Shown in pieces: positions 28,689 through 29,163 of a DNA stretch of 29,163 nucleotides (the first letter of the stretch is position 1; each line of letters opens with the position of its first letter). Origin of the DNA: DASUKL01 sp036278755 (GTDB lineage: Bacteria > Chloroflexota > Limnocylindria > Limnocylindrales > CSP1-4). A program made the translations under genes and the position numbers. The DNA lies in assembly GCA_036278755.1 (NCBI GenBank), contig DASUKL010000026.1, positions 1 to 29,163 on the forward strand, in the 5' to 3' direction. The notes below the pieces were generated by a model. It made no database searches and was not told the origin of the DNA. It saw only the letters and a program-made list of their open reading frames with translations.

Positions 28689-28722
28689 GACATAACGCTC
28701 CGCCAGCGCACTATATGGCCAA
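28689..28722 (-). repeat. Inverted, diverged copy of the 51-bp repeat core
   Basis: On the minus strand this 34-bp stretch reads TTGGCCATATAGTGCGCTGG followed by CGGAGCGTTATGTC. It aligns with the core of the 28400 repeats (TTGGCCAGATACGCTGCCGG, CGGAGGGTTATGCC), with a 3-base insertion and a 3-base deletion that cancel out and only a few substitutions. On the plus strand it contains a dyad, CGCT-CCGCC-AGCG, flanked by CATA and TATG. Confidence 0.6.
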
Positions 28723-28737
28723 AGGTGGGCCCCGGGG

Positions 28738-28788
28738 CGACGTGGGCCCTGAGACGGCGTAGGGCCTCCGACGACGTGGGCCCCCAGG
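28738..28788 (+). repeat. 17-bp tandem repeat, three copies
   Basis: CGACGTGGGCCCTGAGA, CGGCGTAGGGCCTCCGA and CGACGTGGGCCCCCAGG follow each other without gaps. The preceding 17 bases (28721-28737) are a weaker fourth copy. Confidence 0.65.
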
Positions 28789-28841
28789 CGACCGAACCCA
28801 ATCCCGACCGGGCGCGCACCACCCGAGAAAGCCCGAGCCTC

Positions 28842-28919
28842 CGCAGAACCGGACCCCGGCAGAACCGGACCCCGGCAGACGCGGACCGGCAGAACCGGAC
28901 CCCGGCAGACCCGGACCCA
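28842..28919 (+). repeat. 16-bp tandem repeat, five copies
   Basis: Units based on GGCAGAACCGGACCCC at 28842-28857, 28858-28873, 28874-28887 (two bases short), 28888-28903 and 28904-28919. The array ends 8 bp from the fabH stop, in the 3' untranslated region of fabH. Confidence 0.9.
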
Positions 28920-28927
28920 GCCCCCGC

Positions 28928-29163
28928 TCAGGCGACGGCGGCCCGATGCGCGTCGACCAGGGCCCGGACCTCGGGCGGCAGGGCATCGACGACCGGCCAG
29001 CCGTCGGGCAGGTGGATGGAGACGTCCGTGGGATCGACCGACCCGGCGAGCGTGTCGCGTGCCGGGTCCGCCGTCCATTCCAAGACCAGGGCGCCGCTCG
29101 TGAAGCCCGCCCCGAAGGCCAGCAAGCACAGCTTGTCGCCGATCCGCACCCGACCCCCTGCCA
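28928..29163 (-). CDS. fabH: 3-oxoacyl-ACP synthase III, C-terminal part
   Basis: Only the last 78 codons are in the window; the gene runs off the right edge. The visible part begins AGGRVRIGDKLCLLAFGAGF and continues TSGALVLEW, the conserved C-terminal motif of ketoacyl-ACP synthase III (the GAGFTxGAxxLxW pattern). The enzyme condenses acetyl-CoA with malonyl-ACP to start fatty-acid synthesis, and related KAS III proteins act in other pathways. In most FabH proteins the chain ends at that Trp. Here about 48 residues follow (HLPDGWPVVDALPPEVRALV), so this is a tailed variant. A GTG inside the frame at 29149 is not the start. Confidence 0.85.
   Translation of the reverse strand, partial: AGGRVRIGDKLCLLAFGAGFTSGALVLEWTADPARDTLAGSVDPTDVSIHLPDGWPVVDALPPEVRALVDAHRAAVA

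Larger units (their letters stand above)
28266..28927. other. Repeat-rich non-coding region between fabH and the desulfurase gene
   Basis: 660 bp with no gene I can support. From the desulfurase outward it has the -10 box (28272-28277), about 120 bp of plain G/C-rich sequence, three tandem 51-bp repeats (28400-28552), about 135 bp without obvious structure, an inverted diverged copy of the repeat core (28689-28722), a 17-bp tandem (28738-28788), and a 16-bp tandem (28842-28919) ending 8 bp from the fabH stop. Open frames crossing it exist on both strands only because the repeat periods lack stops. Confidence 0.75.

Noticed and set aside
28249..28690. Open frames over the 51-bp repeats encoding 17-residue repeat peptides (KPPRAAYLAKT-like on minus, LARYAARGGLCPGR-like on plus)
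   Set aside because: The period is a multiple of three, so any stop-free frame stays open on both strands. There is no start signal, and the flanks do not resemble protein.

Overview
The window is 29 kb of very G+C-rich bacterial chromosome. Almost everything is encoded on the minus strand; the only plus-strand gene is at 13562-13987. The gene content is mostly housekeeping, with valine (GTG) starts and 4-bp GTGA/ATGA overlaps as the rule. Several features point to a high-GC member of the Terrabacteria, most likely a Chloroflexota lineage of the Limnocylindria/Ellin6529 type. They are a PPOX-type F420 oxidoreductase family protein, a secreted C39-like protein of the 'QPWWCTAAS' type, a sedolisin, an FtsA-like ATPase next to a membrane protein with a gp47-like segment, an EF-P with Arg at the tip, and apparently leaderless promoters. 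The taxonomic placement is inference from family resemblance, not from a marker tree.

Reading in the direction of transcription (right to left): the window opens with the 3' end of fabH (28928-29163). A 660-bp non-coding stretch full of short tandem repeats follows. Next comes the cysteine desulfurase-mnmA pair (tRNA 2-thiouridine), a secreted S53 peptidase, and a small orphan membrane protein. A large operon then runs alaS - ftsA-like ATPase - bitopic gp47-like protein - ruvX - mltG - M24 aminopeptidase (23290 to 13997). The plus-strand PPOX gene and efp are divergent and share a 106-bp promoter region. Downstream of efp a 400-bp non-coding region carries a 33-bp direct repeat and a 161-bp palindromic element. 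The last block runs xseA-xseB-C39-like protein, then dxs-tlyA-nadK-recN-xerD-PH/SHOCT protein-site-2 protease-HD protein-scpA-scpB, leaving the window within scpB.

This order preserves several old bacterial neighbourhoods known from Firmicutes: desulfurase-mnmA; alaS-ruvX-mltG; M24 peptidase-efp; xseA-xseB-(ispA)-dxs-tlyA-recN; scpA-scpB. Lineage-specific genes sit inside them: the FtsA-like/bitopic pair between alaS and ruvX, the secreted C39-like protein where ispA would be, the PPOX gene between the M24 peptidase and efp, and a PH/S2P/HD membrane trio between xerD and scpA.

The best candidates for undescribed biology are the FtsA-like ATPase plus single-pass gp47-like protein pair, the 161-bp palindromic element at 12643-12803, the repeat family upstream of the desulfurase, and a probable CTG start coupled to the xseB stop. 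There is no sign of phage, CRISPR, insertion sequences, rRNA or tRNA genes.
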